Program-made: the position numbers and the translations under genes
Shown here: positions 44,291 to 57,048 of the stretch, piece after piece
Numbering within the stretch: position 1 is the stretch's first letter
Layout: each line of letters begins with the position of its first letter
From: Lunularia cruciata
Taxonomy: Eukaryota; Streptophyta; Marchantiopsida; Lunulariales; Lunulariaceae
Assembly (NCBI GenBank): GCA_948567375.1
Contig: OX419759.1
Location: 43,800,593-43,864,592, forward strand
Direction: 5' to 3'
Length of the DNA: 64,000 nt
Notes under the pieces: model-generated
Told to the model about the DNA's origin: nothing
Seen by the model: only the letters and a program-made list of their open reading frames with translations
The model's database searches: none

Positions 44291-45660
44291 AAGGTGCCTT
44301 GTGTTTGAGTCCCAAGATTCCTGGACTCCAAGTATTGCACCATGATATGGGCTCCAAAGAAAAATGCAGAATGGGCTGGTTTGTTTGGGCACTGGTTGGC
44401 ATAGTGATTTTTAATGCACATATGAGAACATATCTTGGGTCTAGGAGGTCCTTTAGATTGTCTGTTTCCTCTTTCTCAGCAGAAGGGCAGACCCCATAAG
44501 TGTTGGTCAAAATTATTGGGTCGCTAGACAGTGTCCATGACATGTGGTCTTTCTTCTTTCTATTCCTATAGTTAGTTGTTGTGTGAGGTTGTTGTGCAAG
44601 GTGAAGGTTCTCTAATCATTCCAATTTGACCAAGATGTCCTCCATCTTGATGTTTGCAGCCTTCACATTGCTAATTATGGGCATTGGTTGTCCAGATTGA
44701 ATTGAAGAAGCTATAAGTGGAACTATGGGAATGATTGTGAGCACAAGCACCTCTCCATGTGCGGGCACTGGTTGGGGTGTTACATAGTGAGCTGGTGTAG
44801 AAATACCTCCAGAGAAGTAGCTAGGCTATGGGAGTCCTTGAGTAGCAGCATAGGAGTTATGCATTACATTCCCTTTGAAGCTTGGTATTATAGAGTAGGG
44901 GCCTGGTAAAGCCATGTCCCACTCATTAGCTTGAGCCCAACATCATGCCTCCTCAAATGCCTATGCTTTTGTAGCAGCTTTGTTGTAAATGAAGAATTTT
45001 TAGATGTCTTGAGGTAATGCATCTCTGACCAATTGAGAGCCATTGGGATTTGGGGTGGTGTGATGATTGAAAAGATGTATTGAAATTATGTAATAAATGC
45101 TTGGATTGTTTCATTGTGTCTTTTGTGAAGTTTGTTCATCTTGTCCTTGTCATCTTGGGTGAAATGAATTCTTGTTGTCCTTTGGCACGTATCACCACAT
45201 AACTTGTCCGTGTGACAAGGTCAAGGCCACTGAACCAATGTTGTGTGATTCCAATGGAACATTGGCCAATTTGTTGTGGCATGGCAGCATCATCCGGGAT
45301 GTTTTGTGCCATGCAAACATTCTCAAACATTTGTAGGAATGACTCAGAGTCTTCTTGTCCAATGAATATATAACTATTCCCTCCTCCTAACTTTGATGTC
45401 ACTGCAATGAGAACTGCAGGAGTTGAGACCAAAAGTTGGGGCTTGGGTAGCAATGTGTAGTGGTATTGATGCACATGGGTATCCATGGGCAGAATAACTT
45501 GCCATTGAGGGTTTTCTTGCATTCTAACAAGAGAACTTGGTGACATGGGAGAAAATGCCTCCTTGGGCTTAATGTATCAGAGTGCATGAAGCATTTTATG
45601 GAATAAAAATTGCCAAAGCAAGTTGCTGAGATGAGTAGAGAGGACATACACCTCAGCCGG
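44291..45660 (-). pseudogene. Inverted D element remnant with the best-preserved gag piece
   Basis: On the minus strand 45546-45136 encodes an open stretch with TSKLGGGNSYIFIGQEDSE, FLQMFENVCMAQNIPDDAA, QQIGQCSIGITQHWFSGLD and KGQQEFISPKM. This is the capsid-type gag layout of Ty3 elements (FxG.EDxxxFLxxFE, then W). The downstream part to 44291 matches the gag-to-protease spacer of the plus-strand D copy near 61480-61600. Frames are broken after 45136. Gag would package element RNA; this copy is dead. Confidence 0.75.
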
Positions 45661-46560
45661 AAGTTGTGCCAGACATGTCAACATGAGGGGCTTGTCCCAA
45701 AATGGGGTATGGGAGGCTGTGGGAGAAGGGACAGTCAGTACAATGCTTGTGCGGCCAGATTTTTACGTGGCTCGCAAGGGAGGTGTAGATAAGTTTCCCA
45801 TAGCAGTTTGTAATTGCACTCTGGTCCGAGGATCTCTGAGAGACACTTACCCTCACAGATAGCTCTCAAGTCTATCACCCTTGCAGGCTCTTTGGCCTCC
45901 TTGGTATGGCCCTTGATGCATTTCCTTTCTAGAATTTTGCTGAGCATTTCTCTTATGCACCCTTCTGCATAATCAGTTACATGAGTGGCATCACTACATA
46001 ACACAACAGACATGACTCAATAGAGTTCACACTTACATCTTATCATCCATAGAATTCAGAGTAGAGTCATCGCTTGTTTATTGTCCTTGGATACTTAGAT
46101 CCTAGTGTGAGCATCTATAATGCATCCTTAATACACGGCAACCTTGATTCCCACAGTCAGAATCATACCCTCTCCTTCTAGCCCATAGGTGAACATAAGA
46201 CCCTGTGTTCACCTATGTTATGAGAGATAAGTGAGTTGGCAAGTATCCCTAATCCAAGACTTTGGGTTGGAATTACACACTAAAAAATACATTTTTTTCT
46301 ACCTACTCACTTCTCTTCTTGTGGCAGCCACATTCTTACTTGCTTCCACCAAGGATGCCAATTGACTCTCCTCCCTTAGATATCTGTAGCCTGGATGCAC
46401 CTACTTCTGAATATCATTAGAGTGCCGCTGAAATCTTATTAGCTATCTATCTCTTTTGTCATAATACAGAAACCGCAGAATTGTGTGCTCATATTCCCTT
46501 CATTAGCCAGCCCATAAAGAAGTTCTCGTAACACTTCTCTCCTTCTCCTGCACTTGGGCT
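45661..46560. other. D element leader-like DNA, block 2
   Basis: Matches 21640-22600 of block 1 with scattered indels. Short ORFs near 45653-46013 are not shared in frame with block 1. I see no gene, RNA or signal that I can support here. Confidence 0.5.
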
Positions 46561-47700
46561 TAGTCGGCTTGTAAAGGTCATCTCATCTCTAGTTAGCTGG
46601 TAGAGGTCCTCTCCCATTGAATGTTCATATTCGTCAGTCATAGATAAACAATTTGTAGGAAAAATTTTACTAAGACAAAGATGAGCTGAGCTCCGTACAT
46701 AGTATCCTGCAATCCTTCACTATCATGCATCCCATCCCTGGTTTCTCACCCCTTTGACTTGGTACATTTGCCAATATAACAAATTTCTTTCATAATTTCA
46801 AGTATCGTATTGATGATCAGTTCATCAACAAAGATTATCAATAAACGCATATTCTCACTAACTTGCAGCCAATACAAGAAAGAATATAAAATAAAACTTG
46901 AAATTTAATGGATAAGAGATAGTAAATTTTCTTTGCATTCTTTGCTTAAGTCTATAAAGAGACTTTTCTATGCAAAAACGTTTTTTTTTGGATATATTGG
47001 ATCTTCATATTGAAAGAATAGTTTCATGAAGTCATCCTCAACGGACATCTATGTGAAACAACCATCTGGATATGAAGATTTAGGCATCATATCCAGATGT
47101 TTGTTTCACATAGACTTCCTTATATACTCATAGGACCATAAAAATTCCAGAGGAGGTGAATTTCCTTCTTATTTGGAGGTAAACCCACAAACTCCTAACT
47201 TAGTTTATCACATAGTTTTGTAACTCCAAGCTCCCTTGCTTGCACCCATTTGCATGATGAATTATTTCCTCAAGGAATTTTGGTTGTTGCTATTGGATAT
47301 TCTTCTCCATATATATGCATAGTGCTGTGCTAAAAATTTTCAAATTTAAAGCATCTTATAGTATATTTGACCTGTGTACATGTCCTTCAGTGATAAGTTC
47401 ATAAGTTGAGGTTGAGATTGAGAAGCACTATTGTAATCTCATCTAAATGTTTTGGAATTTTTAAGGACCAAAATTATAAGTGGACAAGGTAAGGATTGAT
47501 TGAAATGTTTTTTACCTTGTTACCTAATTCTCAAGCCTCAAATACTCCAATAAGAAAAATAACTACGAGAAAAAAATCAAGAAATGTTGGAAGACTCTGA
47601 ACTACATATAAGATAGGTAACATATTCATTCTTAAAGGTTCATGCGACCTATTGTTTTATGCCACATCTCAAGATCTGAAGTGCAATAGAGTCACAAATA
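46560..47700 (-). pseudogene. Decayed copia reverse transcriptase fragment, block 2
   Basis: This is the counterpart of about 22600-23777. Pieces of the copia RT remain on the minus strand, including the EVYVKQTSGYDA-like segment near 47120-47085. Compared with block 1 the gag-containing 1.39 kb is missing: GAGTCACAAA at about 47697 jumps to AAGTTTCTCATTATC. Confidence 0.7.
47048..47114. repeat. Near-perfect inverted repeat in the copia remnant, block 2
   Basis: Two 28-base arms (47048-47075 and 47087-47114) pair at 27 of 28 positions around an 11-base spacer. The left arm starts TCTATGTGAAACAACC; the right arm ends TTTCACATAGA. Confidence 0.9.
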
Positions 47701-48648
47701 AAGTTTCTCATTATCTGTCTTCTCCTCTCATACCTTATGGAAAAAAATGAGAGATGGAAATCACCACAAAAAAACTCCAATATATTTTAGAGGAGAAATA
47801 TGTACAAGTGGTGTATTGAGTCTCTCCTCACCAAAACTTTAGAAATGTTGACTAGAGAAATTTTGACTTTCCGGCCAACACTAGCCGCCAGAAATATAAT
47901 ATTAGCGTGTGAGCTCTATCAACACTTTGACTGTCAGGCAGGAGATCCAAATGGTAAGTGCAACCCAAGGTGTCATTTGTTGTCTTGAACTGTACAGGCA
48001 GTTCAGAATCACGGCTGACTTTCCGCTTCATAGTTTCAAATGAAGTTCAATGCGATTATAACCTTCTACCAAATTTGAATTGACATATTTACAGAAAAAC
48101 TGGCGTTCATATGGCTGAATCTTGCCGTGTATGTAGGATGTTATGATCATCAAGCCGGTGCACAGATTATGCATCATTTATGAGATCGGGAGAGGCATGC
48201 TCAAGGAATGGAACAATTTATTAGCATCCGGCCAAATGGAACAGATTTGAGTGAACGCTGACATCAAATTCGAGGCTTGGCTATGGCTGATTCTTATATG
48301 TCGAAGATCTCAAACCAAGGTCTTATGCACATTAGTACTCCGTACAAGTAAGATGTTATAATTGCGGAAGCGCAAGGTACAGAGAATGCACCGCTTATTA
48401 TTTCAGAAATAGGATGAATCTACCGCACATATGATCGATCCGAAGAAGATCACGAACCTAGAATTCTCAATCAACAACTACTGGCCATGACTATGATGCT
48501 TGCTCTTGTTGGCTCCTACATGCTTACTTCTCCAGGACCTTGAGATGAGCTCTGTTTTGCTAGCGTAACGTGGCTTAATGCATCAATTGAGCAGAAAAAG
48601 ACACTTGTATAGGTAATAGTGCCTGAAATGAGCCCTACAATCAGTTCT
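47701..48648. other. Downstream flank of the second peroxidase gene
   Basis: Counterpart of 25165-26052. It contains the 3' untranslated region of the peroxidase at its right-hand end. The block 1 GCAATAAGCC reads GCATTAAGCC here, so the best polyadenylation-like site is changed. No separate gene is seen. Confidence 0.5.
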
Positions 48649-50386
48649 CTAGGACTTTGGCTCAACAACAGCACAATGTTTTCTCCAGCCATACGAGTCC
48701 ACGGTCTGAATGTTGCCCATTTTGATCATGGCCTCTCCAAAATCGTACAAAAATGATTCAGAATTTTGTGCTGCCTTGATAGCATACTCCAAACCCAACG
48801 GGTCGGTCAAGAGGTTGACATCCGATTGGAGAAGTCCCTTTCCTGTAAGGAGATCCACATAGTAGGTAGAATCGAATGTGCCATTCGTTGTGTCGGCGGC
48901 AATGAAATTGAGAACTTGATCTCGTGGGCATTTAGTCTTGAGCCAGGCAGCAAAAGCGGCGTCCATGGAAGGATCGGTGATGTTTTGACCCTCAAAATCG
49001 TAAAGTCGCTCGTGGAATGCTCCACAATGGAATTGCCCGATTGAATGACCGCCTGCGTTTATAAATTGAGGAGAAAGGACCGGACGTTACGGTTTAATAG
49101 CACGACTTGGTTTAACGACTTGAAATTATATGGAGAAAGCAATAAGTTGTAGGGAGCAGATGGTACTGAAATTATAAGTAGACACTTTGGACAAGATCAT
49201 AAAGATGCAGATAGTCCAGGTTGAGCGTGATACCTGAGAGAATAATCATGTCCCGTGCATCAAGTCCAACTTTGGCAAAAGTAGCGACCAGCTGGGCGAA
49301 ATCATCCGTACGCAGGGGCAAGCTGCCATTCACATCTTCAGCAATGGAAGCAGCCCCGTCGACTCGGCCCAAGTATACTGGCCAGGCCAAGCCACCAACC
49401 TGCAAATATTTCATCAGAGGGCAGTAACTTATAGTTATTGATAAATATCGCAGAGGTTGATAGTGTTGGAGTTTATCTAAGGATATGCAGAAGTCTTTTG
49501 CCAGTGTTTCTAGAAGCACTTTCCACTTGCGTTTGGCAGAGCACTAAACTTGCGTTCAATATATAGTCAGGTGGGGATGACAGTGTTCAATAGGGGGACG
49601 TTTCTGATGCTAACTGTGGAATTATGGGTTTAGGTTTGTGATGGGGCCCATTGAATCCATCTCTGTGATGGAATGGAACATTGAGATATTCACGACATAC
49701 CTTAGCGGTTGCATCGCGTGCTACCAACGCGAGGATATCGGCACATGATACAACTCCAGGACATTCACATTCGAGCTTCATCTTTATCTGATCAATTTCC
49801 TCAAATCCTCGAAGAGAACCTTTGTTCAATAGTGCATCCTTTTCAGCTACCATATCTTTAGTTGAGTTGATGAGTACGGATCCATCACAACCCTGTACAT
49901 CCAGGCCAAATTCCTCTCATCAGTAGGACGAAAATAAACAAAAAACTGTGCTGCCTTGTAAATCATATGATTATTCACCATCTGACGATCGCAGTTTACT
50001 GTTCGTCTAGTGAAAGTGGAGAATTTGGAATCAGCAGGTTTCGCTGTTCTGGGTGCATATTATCGGTGTCGACCGCAGATAAGCAACCCCGGCATGCTGG
50101 CATGCATGGGTAAATGAGTTATAAACGCATTCCTATTAACTGTGACAGGCGAGTAGTGACTTACTCCAACAAAGCAATCATGGAAGTGCAAGCGCATGAG
50201 ACCTGCAGCCATTCCCCAATTCGCTTCAACGATTTCATCGACCTGTTGTTTCACAACGGTTGCAATCTGTGGACAAGTTTCCTCATAATAGTCCAGTGAA
50301 AGCTCGGCATTCGAAAGAGTTGCTGCTACGCCCAACAGAAAAATCGTAGCAGTCAAGACCGATCTTGAAACATCTGATGGAGCCAT
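48649..50386 (-). CDS. Class III peroxidase, copy 2 (four exons)
   Basis: Exons on the minus strand: 50386-50165, 49892-49701, 49399-49234 and 49052-48649, the same sizes as in copy 1 (222, 192, 166 and 404 bp), with GT-AG introns of 272, 301 and 181 bp. The 327-residue product differs from copy 1 by one residue in my comparison: Val for Leu in STYYVDLL. All heme-site, calcium-site and Cys residues are kept, as is the signal peptide. I count 11 coding nucleotide differences, ten of them synonymous. An in-frame extension upstream to 50497 is open here but is interrupted by TAA in copy 1 and lacks an ATG, so the start at 50386 (MAPSDVS) is preferred. The role is as for copy 1: secreted H2O2-dependent oxidation of phenolic substrates. 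Confidence 0.95.
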
Positions 50387-50501
50387 TGAACAGATATTTA
50401 ACTGCGGTTGCCTTTTGCTGTTTTGCCGTATCGATTGTATGGAGGGATCCCCAACCCAGCACAAGGTATCTCGACCAGCGCCAATGGTCGAATCCACCTT
50501 C

Positions 50502-50734
50502 CTGTACGGTTACATGTCAGGAGAAGAGACAGAAATGAGAAATAATGAATGAAATTTAACACGAGTATGAGAAGTAAACAGCAAGTCCGCCACGTTCAAA
50601 TTGGTCATGGAATTGCGCTTGGGCTGCAAGTAGAAGTTGATTTCTAGCGAAGGCACCGTAACGGCAGCAGAATTAGAGACAACCAGCAGGTTCGTTGACA
50701 AGCACTTAGCTAGAGAAAATAGAGTGCTACTTAC
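50502..50734 (-). other. Probable 5' UTR intron of peroxidase copy 2
   Basis: Donor GCACGTAAGTA (cut at 50735/50734) and acceptor CCGTACAG (50502) are conserved in position with copy 1 (27931-28164), with size 233 against 234 bp. Inferred from splice-site sequence only. Confidence 0.5.
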
Positions 50735-50806
50735 GTGCGAAGGTCAAGGGAGACCCGAAGTGGAGCTCGAGAGTTCCAATGTGATATGTAATCTGTTGGA
50801 CAGTCC

Positions 50807-50813
50807 TTATATA
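50807..50813 (-). promoter_or_regulatory. TATA box of peroxidase copy 2
   Basis: GCATATATAAGGACTG on the minus strand, unchanged from copy 1 and at the same distance from the proposed 5' UTR donor. Confidence 0.6.
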
Positions 50814-50981
50814 TGCGTCAATTGCCTGCTGACTGGATGAGCTGCAGACTGCTACAATATTTCCTGAGTTACATCGCTGGAAGTTGCGAATATTTAACTA
50901 TTCAACATGATTATAAGTGCCATTACCGAGAGGAATGAGTGTCGTGGCTCTACGTACTTCTGCGTAAGAAAAGGTCTTAGT

Positions 50982-51028
50982 GGTTCCTCATTCCAGGCCA
51001 GGATAGACCTGGCATGGATTGAGGCACC
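50982..51028. promoter_or_regulatory. 47-nt hairpin upstream of peroxidase copy 2
   Basis: Same foldback as at 28412-28458, with the first arm reading GGTTCCTCA instead of GGTGCCTCA. This unpairs one more position (18 of 21 paired). Loop ATAGA and distal arm TGAGGCACC are unchanged. Confidence 0.75.
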
Positions 51029-51069
51029 TTAAACCGGCTGTCTGTAGTATCAACTAAGATACTGGAATA

Positions 51070-52348
51070 TAATGTGTCGGGAAAAGCATATAGAATGAAT
51101 TATACGGCTTTCACCATCAGAATAATGCGGCGCTCTTCCTTTTGCCCACCCATCCATTGGTAACTAGTCACAGGTATTGAGTCACGCTTAGGGAACAGTG
51201 ACTTTACTCTTAAGATTTTATAGTATGCGTGTGATATTCGACTGAATTCAAGCCTTCGAAACGGGAAAAAGTAATTTGGATGGGGTGTTTTGTGTGGTTC
51301 TGTTCTCAACGACAATTCAAGTGGAATTTAGATGGTTAAGCGGAGAAATACTGTTTGTGACTTTAGTGATGGGTAACTATTCGCACTAAGGATATTGACT
51401 AGTCTTCTTATTTATCGATTTTATATTGCTCAGTAAAACACGAATGAATTAGACAATCCCTTTATTCATTCAAACATTTTTATTGATTCCACCCATACCG
51501 GGATGGTCTTTATCTCACCTTCCTCAAAGCCCTCTATGGACCTTTCTCTATATATTAGGGACCAAAATCAGGTTTTCTTCTTTGTTCATTGCAACTGAGT
51601 GCACTCATAATTACGTGTATTTTCTCCTACTCTAGTTATTCACTTAGTAAACATGCGTGGCCGCAGCCCTTTGCTATGATTGACTACATGGCAGATTCTC
51701 TGCCAAATCCCATTTGCATTATTAGTCTTGTCCAAATTTTGATCTACTTAATAGAAAAAGGGCTTAATTCATTCATTGCTCTTCATGGACCATCTTGTTC
51801 AGGTCCCAATTATAACTTGAATGGAATTCATACCCATCCCAAATTTGTTACACTCCATCATTTGCCAAGGCTAGGAACTGGTATTCAATTCTTTGCTTCA
51901 ACTCGTTGTACCCTATTTTGACCAAGTAAAGAAGATAGAAAATTCATTATTACCATCATCCCCTCCAAAACAAGATGTCCATACACTTCAAAAAATCAAC
52001 TACAGCTTAGAAACTACTAGGAAAATGATTTCCTTGCAACAAATCTTCTCATCCAGTTCCAAATCTCCTTTTTATTTGGTGTGTTTAATATCATAGTCTT
52101 CTTGTAATTATATGCATTCTTTGCATGCAGTCTAAACATTCCCAAATCTGCCTTTTCTTTCCTGTGTTTAACACCAGCGGCTTTTTGTAATTATATGCAT
52201 CATGAGCAGAGAAGAATCCAATGCCTACCATTCTTCTTATATCTTGCATGAAATCCTTAGCAACTAAATTTTTGCTGTAATTCCTATTATTTTTCTTTGA
52301 TCTTCCATGAGATCTAGAGTAACACAATTGTTGTTGTGCTGAGTTCTG
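51070..52348. other. Unassigned intergenic DNA of block 2, left part
   Basis: Matches about 28500-29781 of block 1. The short ORFs near 51589-52096 are not conserved in frame with block 1. No gene is supported. Ends at the family C insertion. Confidence 0.5.
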
Positions 52349-55300
52349 TGTGACAACCCAGCAAGTATCACTTTGCAATAATCAGCAAGTAACAGTTTGT
52401 CCCATAGAGATACAAGTTAAAAATGGTCAAATACAAAGTAAAACATCAAAAACCAATTCTTCTTGATTGCATCTTTAATCTCTTGAGTAGAAACCAGATT
52501 TAGAAGAGAGTAACAAGCACTAAATTACAATATCATCACAAAAAAATCACACCTATAATCACAACTTTCAAATCTGTCGAAACAATCTTGATTGTGATGA
52601 TTCAGGTCTTCCAAAGAAGGCTATTTCCCCATGAAATGACTTTGCCTTGGAGTTTTTTTCCACCCCTCCATTGAAGGCACAACTTCCTCACTCAAAATTG
52701 CTTTGCATCAATCCAGTATTGCACTCACAATTGCAAAATATTACCAACACTATGATTCCTCACAGATTCATCACGGCATTGCTTTGATTTCTATCCACTC
52801 AAGATCAAACATACAAAATGAAATCAGAGTTGTAGAATCCAACATCCATCACTCAGACTTGCACTTTGAACTTCTCCAAACACTTACAAACACATGCATA
52901 AAATTGATACTTGGAATTAAGCTGAAATGACAAGCACTAAATTATAGCAATTCGCTTTACTCAACTTCTGAATAACATTACTGAATCCCAACTCAGTACA
53001 AATGCCTCCTTTAAATAGGTCTAGCACTTAGCCAGCTATGTAACTAAGTACGGTTCTAACAACAAATTTACCAACCTGCAGATCCAAAATGACAATCCAC
53101 CTCTTCATATCTGCCTCTTCAGATCTCAAAACTATTGCTTATTTGATCCAATGTCTACATCCACATAGGCTTCTACACCCAAATTAACTTCAACCATTTC
53201 CCCTACATCAAGTTCAACTACAACTTCTTCTATTTCTATCTTGTCTTTAGTTTGAATTCAAATTGAAGTCATCACTACACTATCTACCTTCTCCTTCTCT
53301 ATTCTTCATTCCTCTATTTTCTCAAGTAACTTACCCAAAGACACCTATACTCCTACCCATGCTACTTTGCATCAGGTTTCTATTTTCACATTACTCCAAA
53401 GTTCAACTAATTCTGATCTCACTAAATCTAGTCTAAGACAAACATTGTCTCCTATTTCTAACCTTTTCCCATCTACACTGTCTCTTAGGTGAATCAGTAA
53501 TATCTTCATATCCATGTTATTTGCTTGTCTCCTCCTTGTCTTCTGCACCAGCAACTTCAACTCGTGTAGTCTTGCTTCTTCCATTCTCCCTTTGGACTTT
53601 GTATTAAGAAGTGCCTTCAACTCACAACAACATTTCCTACCGGCTCCAATGTTTTCTTTGGAACTATCTTCTCCATATTCCTCTATGCTTCCAAGTCAAT
53701 CAAGTAGATGTTCAATTCATCTTTAAATTCAGCCTTCAATGCTTATTTTTCTTCCATGTACTGAACCAATTGAGCCTCCATACTCCTGATCAGCCCATGC
53801 AATCTCTCTTCCTCATGATGTATTTTAGTTAATTCTCTTTGCCAAGCCTGATCCTTCTCTGATGCCTTCAGCGTCAGACTCTCCAACTCTTGCCCCATCA
53901 CAACAATGATTGTCCTGGGATGCACTATACCTAGGTTTGCATCCTTCAATTGTTCCTTCAGTCCCTCAAATGCAATCTTTTGTGCTCTAAATTCTTCTTC
54001 TTGATGTTCAATAATTCTGCTGTGCTTCTCATGAATCTCTTGCATATTCTCAAAACTCTGCTTCCAAAGTACTGCATCAACCTGAAGTACTTTGGCTTCA
54101 TCTTCTCCTTGGATTACCTTCTTCTTTAACTTTGAGACTTCTTCACTCAAATGTTGCACCACCTGCCACTCATTCTTCACCTATGAATATGCTTCTGTCA
54201 TTTCCTTCCTCTTCTTCTGCAATTGCAACAACAATAGACAGGTGATGCTTGATAGATAATCTACTCAACACTTTTCTGCTGCATTGTCTTCATGTTTCTT
54301 AGCTTTGGGCAGCACTTCTTTGACTGGAGCCTTACCCCAAAGTCTTGATCTTTGTACCTTCAACGTGACTTCCTCCAAGCTTTCTTCTTCTGCAATTGCT
54401 TGACTTGGTCCTGTAGTTGCAGACTGCACATTCCTCTTTGTTCTTGTCCCCTTTGGAAACATCAATCTTGGCTCTTCCTCCTGCTCCACTAGAATGTCTT
54501 CTTTGGGCAGGTCCAGGTACTGGCCAATCTCCTCCTTCCATGAGTTTGATTTGGGAATGGAACTCCTTCTCCTCTTCTTCAATCTCTCCATCCACCAACT
54601 GCTGGACCTTGGGCTCTCCATGAATCTCACTCCTTTCCTGATTCTGCAACATGAGCTCATCTTCTTTGTCTTCCAATTTTTTGCCTTTGCCCTTGGCCTC
54701 TCCTTCCAACTCTTCTTTAGACAATGGATCCACCACTGCTTCATGCCTTGGTTTAGTCTTCTAGTCTTCCTTAATTGAACAGGAGAAGCTCTATTCTTGG
54801 GTTGATTTCTCTTCTTTGGCATTGGTCTTGGAACAGGTTTTGCATCTATTTTTTCTCTTCCTGTCCTAGCAAGAAAAAAAGACATTGCTTCCTTGGATTT
54901 GCTTGATATAGTATTTTTTGTCAAAATCTGCTTCTCAATGCAGGTCCAGATGGAAATGTGAGACCATCCTCTTCTTCTCCTCTTAGTTGAGAAGATTTAA
55001 CTTGATTTACAAATGAGCTGCAAAGGGTACAAAGTAAAGTGGAGGCATCTTTGTCCTCCAGTTCTTGATCATTTGTCTGGTTTGTAAGTGAAAACACCTT
55101 GCCTAGTTCACTCTCTCTCCTGCAAACATCTAATGGAAAAAGACAGCCTGCTGCTTGTTGACATAGGTCCCTCATTCTAGTTTAAACATCACCATGAGAG
55201 CCCTCATAATAATTCTCCTTATCAGGTCTCCATAGCTCTCCACCTTATACCCATTCTTTGTACATGCAGCACTGAACAAACCCCTCACTTTTGTAGTTTC

Positions 55301-56056
55301 TTCTGAAGCGTCACACTTATGATAGAAGGTGTCACCAGATAAATCCTTGGTCTCTCTACCTAGAACCAGCTTCCAATCTGACTTGGTCCATCAAGCAAGA
55401 TTTTCTCTCTTCCCTTTGGCTTTGGATTCATCCCACAATCACTAGTAGTAATTTCTGCCATAACCTTGGAAAGCTTACATTCCAGTTCCAGGCCAAAAAA
55501 GTGATCCAAAGTCTACTCAAGACCTTGATCCTTGCTACAACATCTAGCCTTCAATTGCAAGATTACCCACTGCAAGTGAAGGACGTGCCTAACACAATTC
55601 ATTGGCATCATGTGCTTTCTCACTCTCGGTCTCGCAAATCACTTTGACTATTGGGCTTGTAAGTATGACTTCTTTGGGAAATTCCACAGAGGTACAAGGT
55701 ATCAATTTATGCATTGCATAATCTACTCAATGAAATTGTGATTTTATCCTTCCATGCTTCTCAATCATTCTTCAGTCAAAACTCCCTTGCAACTCACAGA
55801 TTTTGCTTTATTTGATCCTATCACTCTCAAGTTTAAAATTTACCCAAAGTAGCCATTTTCTTTGAATGGTACTTTCTTGATTTGCATGCTCTACATCCAT
55901 AAGTCCAATCTGAGTCCTTCTTCCTTTGATATGAAGTTGACTTCTTTGGGTTAACTCCTATCACACAATTCTTATTCTCTTTCTTTGTATTAGGCTTCAA
56001 TTTGACTGAACAATACACTTCTTCTTCAAAAACTCATCAAAAATATAGGTACCACA
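52349..56056 (-). mobile_element. Family C element C5, near full length
   Basis: 3,708 bp on the minus strand from TGTGGTACC (56056) to GGGTTGTCACA (52349). Flanks are TTCTG and TTCTC, four of five bases equal; the empty site TTCTC stands at 29782-29786 in block 1. The leader, a decayed long frame and the 3' region of about 800 bp are all present. Together with C1 it defines the full size of the family. Confidence 0.92.
53160..55600 (-). pseudogene. Family C protein frame in C5, broken
   Basis: On the minus strand, homologous to 37323-39770. It shows ITFLAWNWNVSFP-like sequence near 55500, an acidic and Glu-rich part with FHSQIKLMEGGDW (about 54540) and, after a frameshift near 54530, KEDILVEQEEEPRLMFPKG and ESLEEVTLKVQRSRLWGK (about 54340). 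The coiled coil follows at 54180-53743 (EEVSKLKKKVIQGEDEAKVL, where KVLQVDAVL matches KVLWVDAL of the 18-kb copy) and EARLHELKLLVQKTRRRQA (about 53580). The retained pattern across copies suggests the protein was once selected. Function unknown. Confidence 0.75.
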
Positions 56057-57048
56057 TTCTCACATCACTATAAACTTGGTATATATGTGGACTCAATGTG
56101 AGGAGTAAATAGTCAAGTTGTCACACAATGAATCCCAGTCCACCTTCCCTAAGTTGGAATTATATTCCTCCATAAGTGATCCAAGCATAGTTGATACGGC
56201 ACGCCTTGAGAGGTGGCACTACAAGACAACTACCAATGAACCAACCTCTTAGTTGATGAATATCCTCAATTTTGGTAACCTAGTATTTCTAGCTGAACTT
56301 TCAAGTCTTCACTTTCCTTCTTGTTGTTGGTGCTTCTATCATCTATCTATTCTTGTGGGTGGTTTTACTAGCATGGGTTCCCCAAGTCACTTCATTTTGA
56401 ACCTTAACATGTAACATGTCATATTCTACTAAGTATGTTTTGGTTCTAGCTTGATGAATTTCCTTTGAACCATTCTTTCAATTTTCTCATTCTTCCTAAG
56501 ATTTACCACTGTGCCTTCCTTACCCCTAGGTGGTAGTAGTATGGTAAGTTAATGACACTTGATATTTCTTCTTTTGCTATCTAAGTGCATGAAAAAGACA
56601 GGAGGATAATCTCACAGCTTGGAAATTTTGTTGTAGCTTTCATGAGCCAAACATTGGTTTTGACCTCTTGTGAGTATACCATTTCATTTTTTCTTGTGTA
56701 ACGTCAAAATCTGGAGTCATTGACTATTTCTCTCTCAACTAGAACCCATTGAATCCCTTCTCCCTACAAATGTTGCTTCTTGTTTTCCACTTCATCCATG
56801 CTCTCAACCATACATCCTGTGGTAGCCCACCTTGCATCTCCCTATGCAAATTTTTATTTTTTTTTCCCCTTTTCTTAGGGATTAGTTAAGCACTTTGATT
56901 AGAGTAGCATAAGTAGATAGGATTTATGGAATATACTCCAACTATTGGGAGAACACTATAAATATGTATTCAGTTATCAGATGGAGTGACCATTGGAGTT
57001 GCTACACCATCAGAGTAGGAGTAGCTGATCACAAGAACAGGTTTCCAT
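56057..57048. other. Unassigned intergenic DNA of block 2, right part
   Basis: Continues 52348 after the family C insertion and matches 29782-30741. It includes an AT-rich stretch and a T-run near 56850. No gene or RNA is seen; it leads into the ORF B start at 57049. Confidence 0.5.

Noticed and set aside
50387-50497. In-frame upstream extension of peroxidase copy 2.
   Set aside because: It has no ATG, the equivalent frame in copy 1 holds a TAA, and it would bury the signal peptide. The stretch is better read as 5' UTR.
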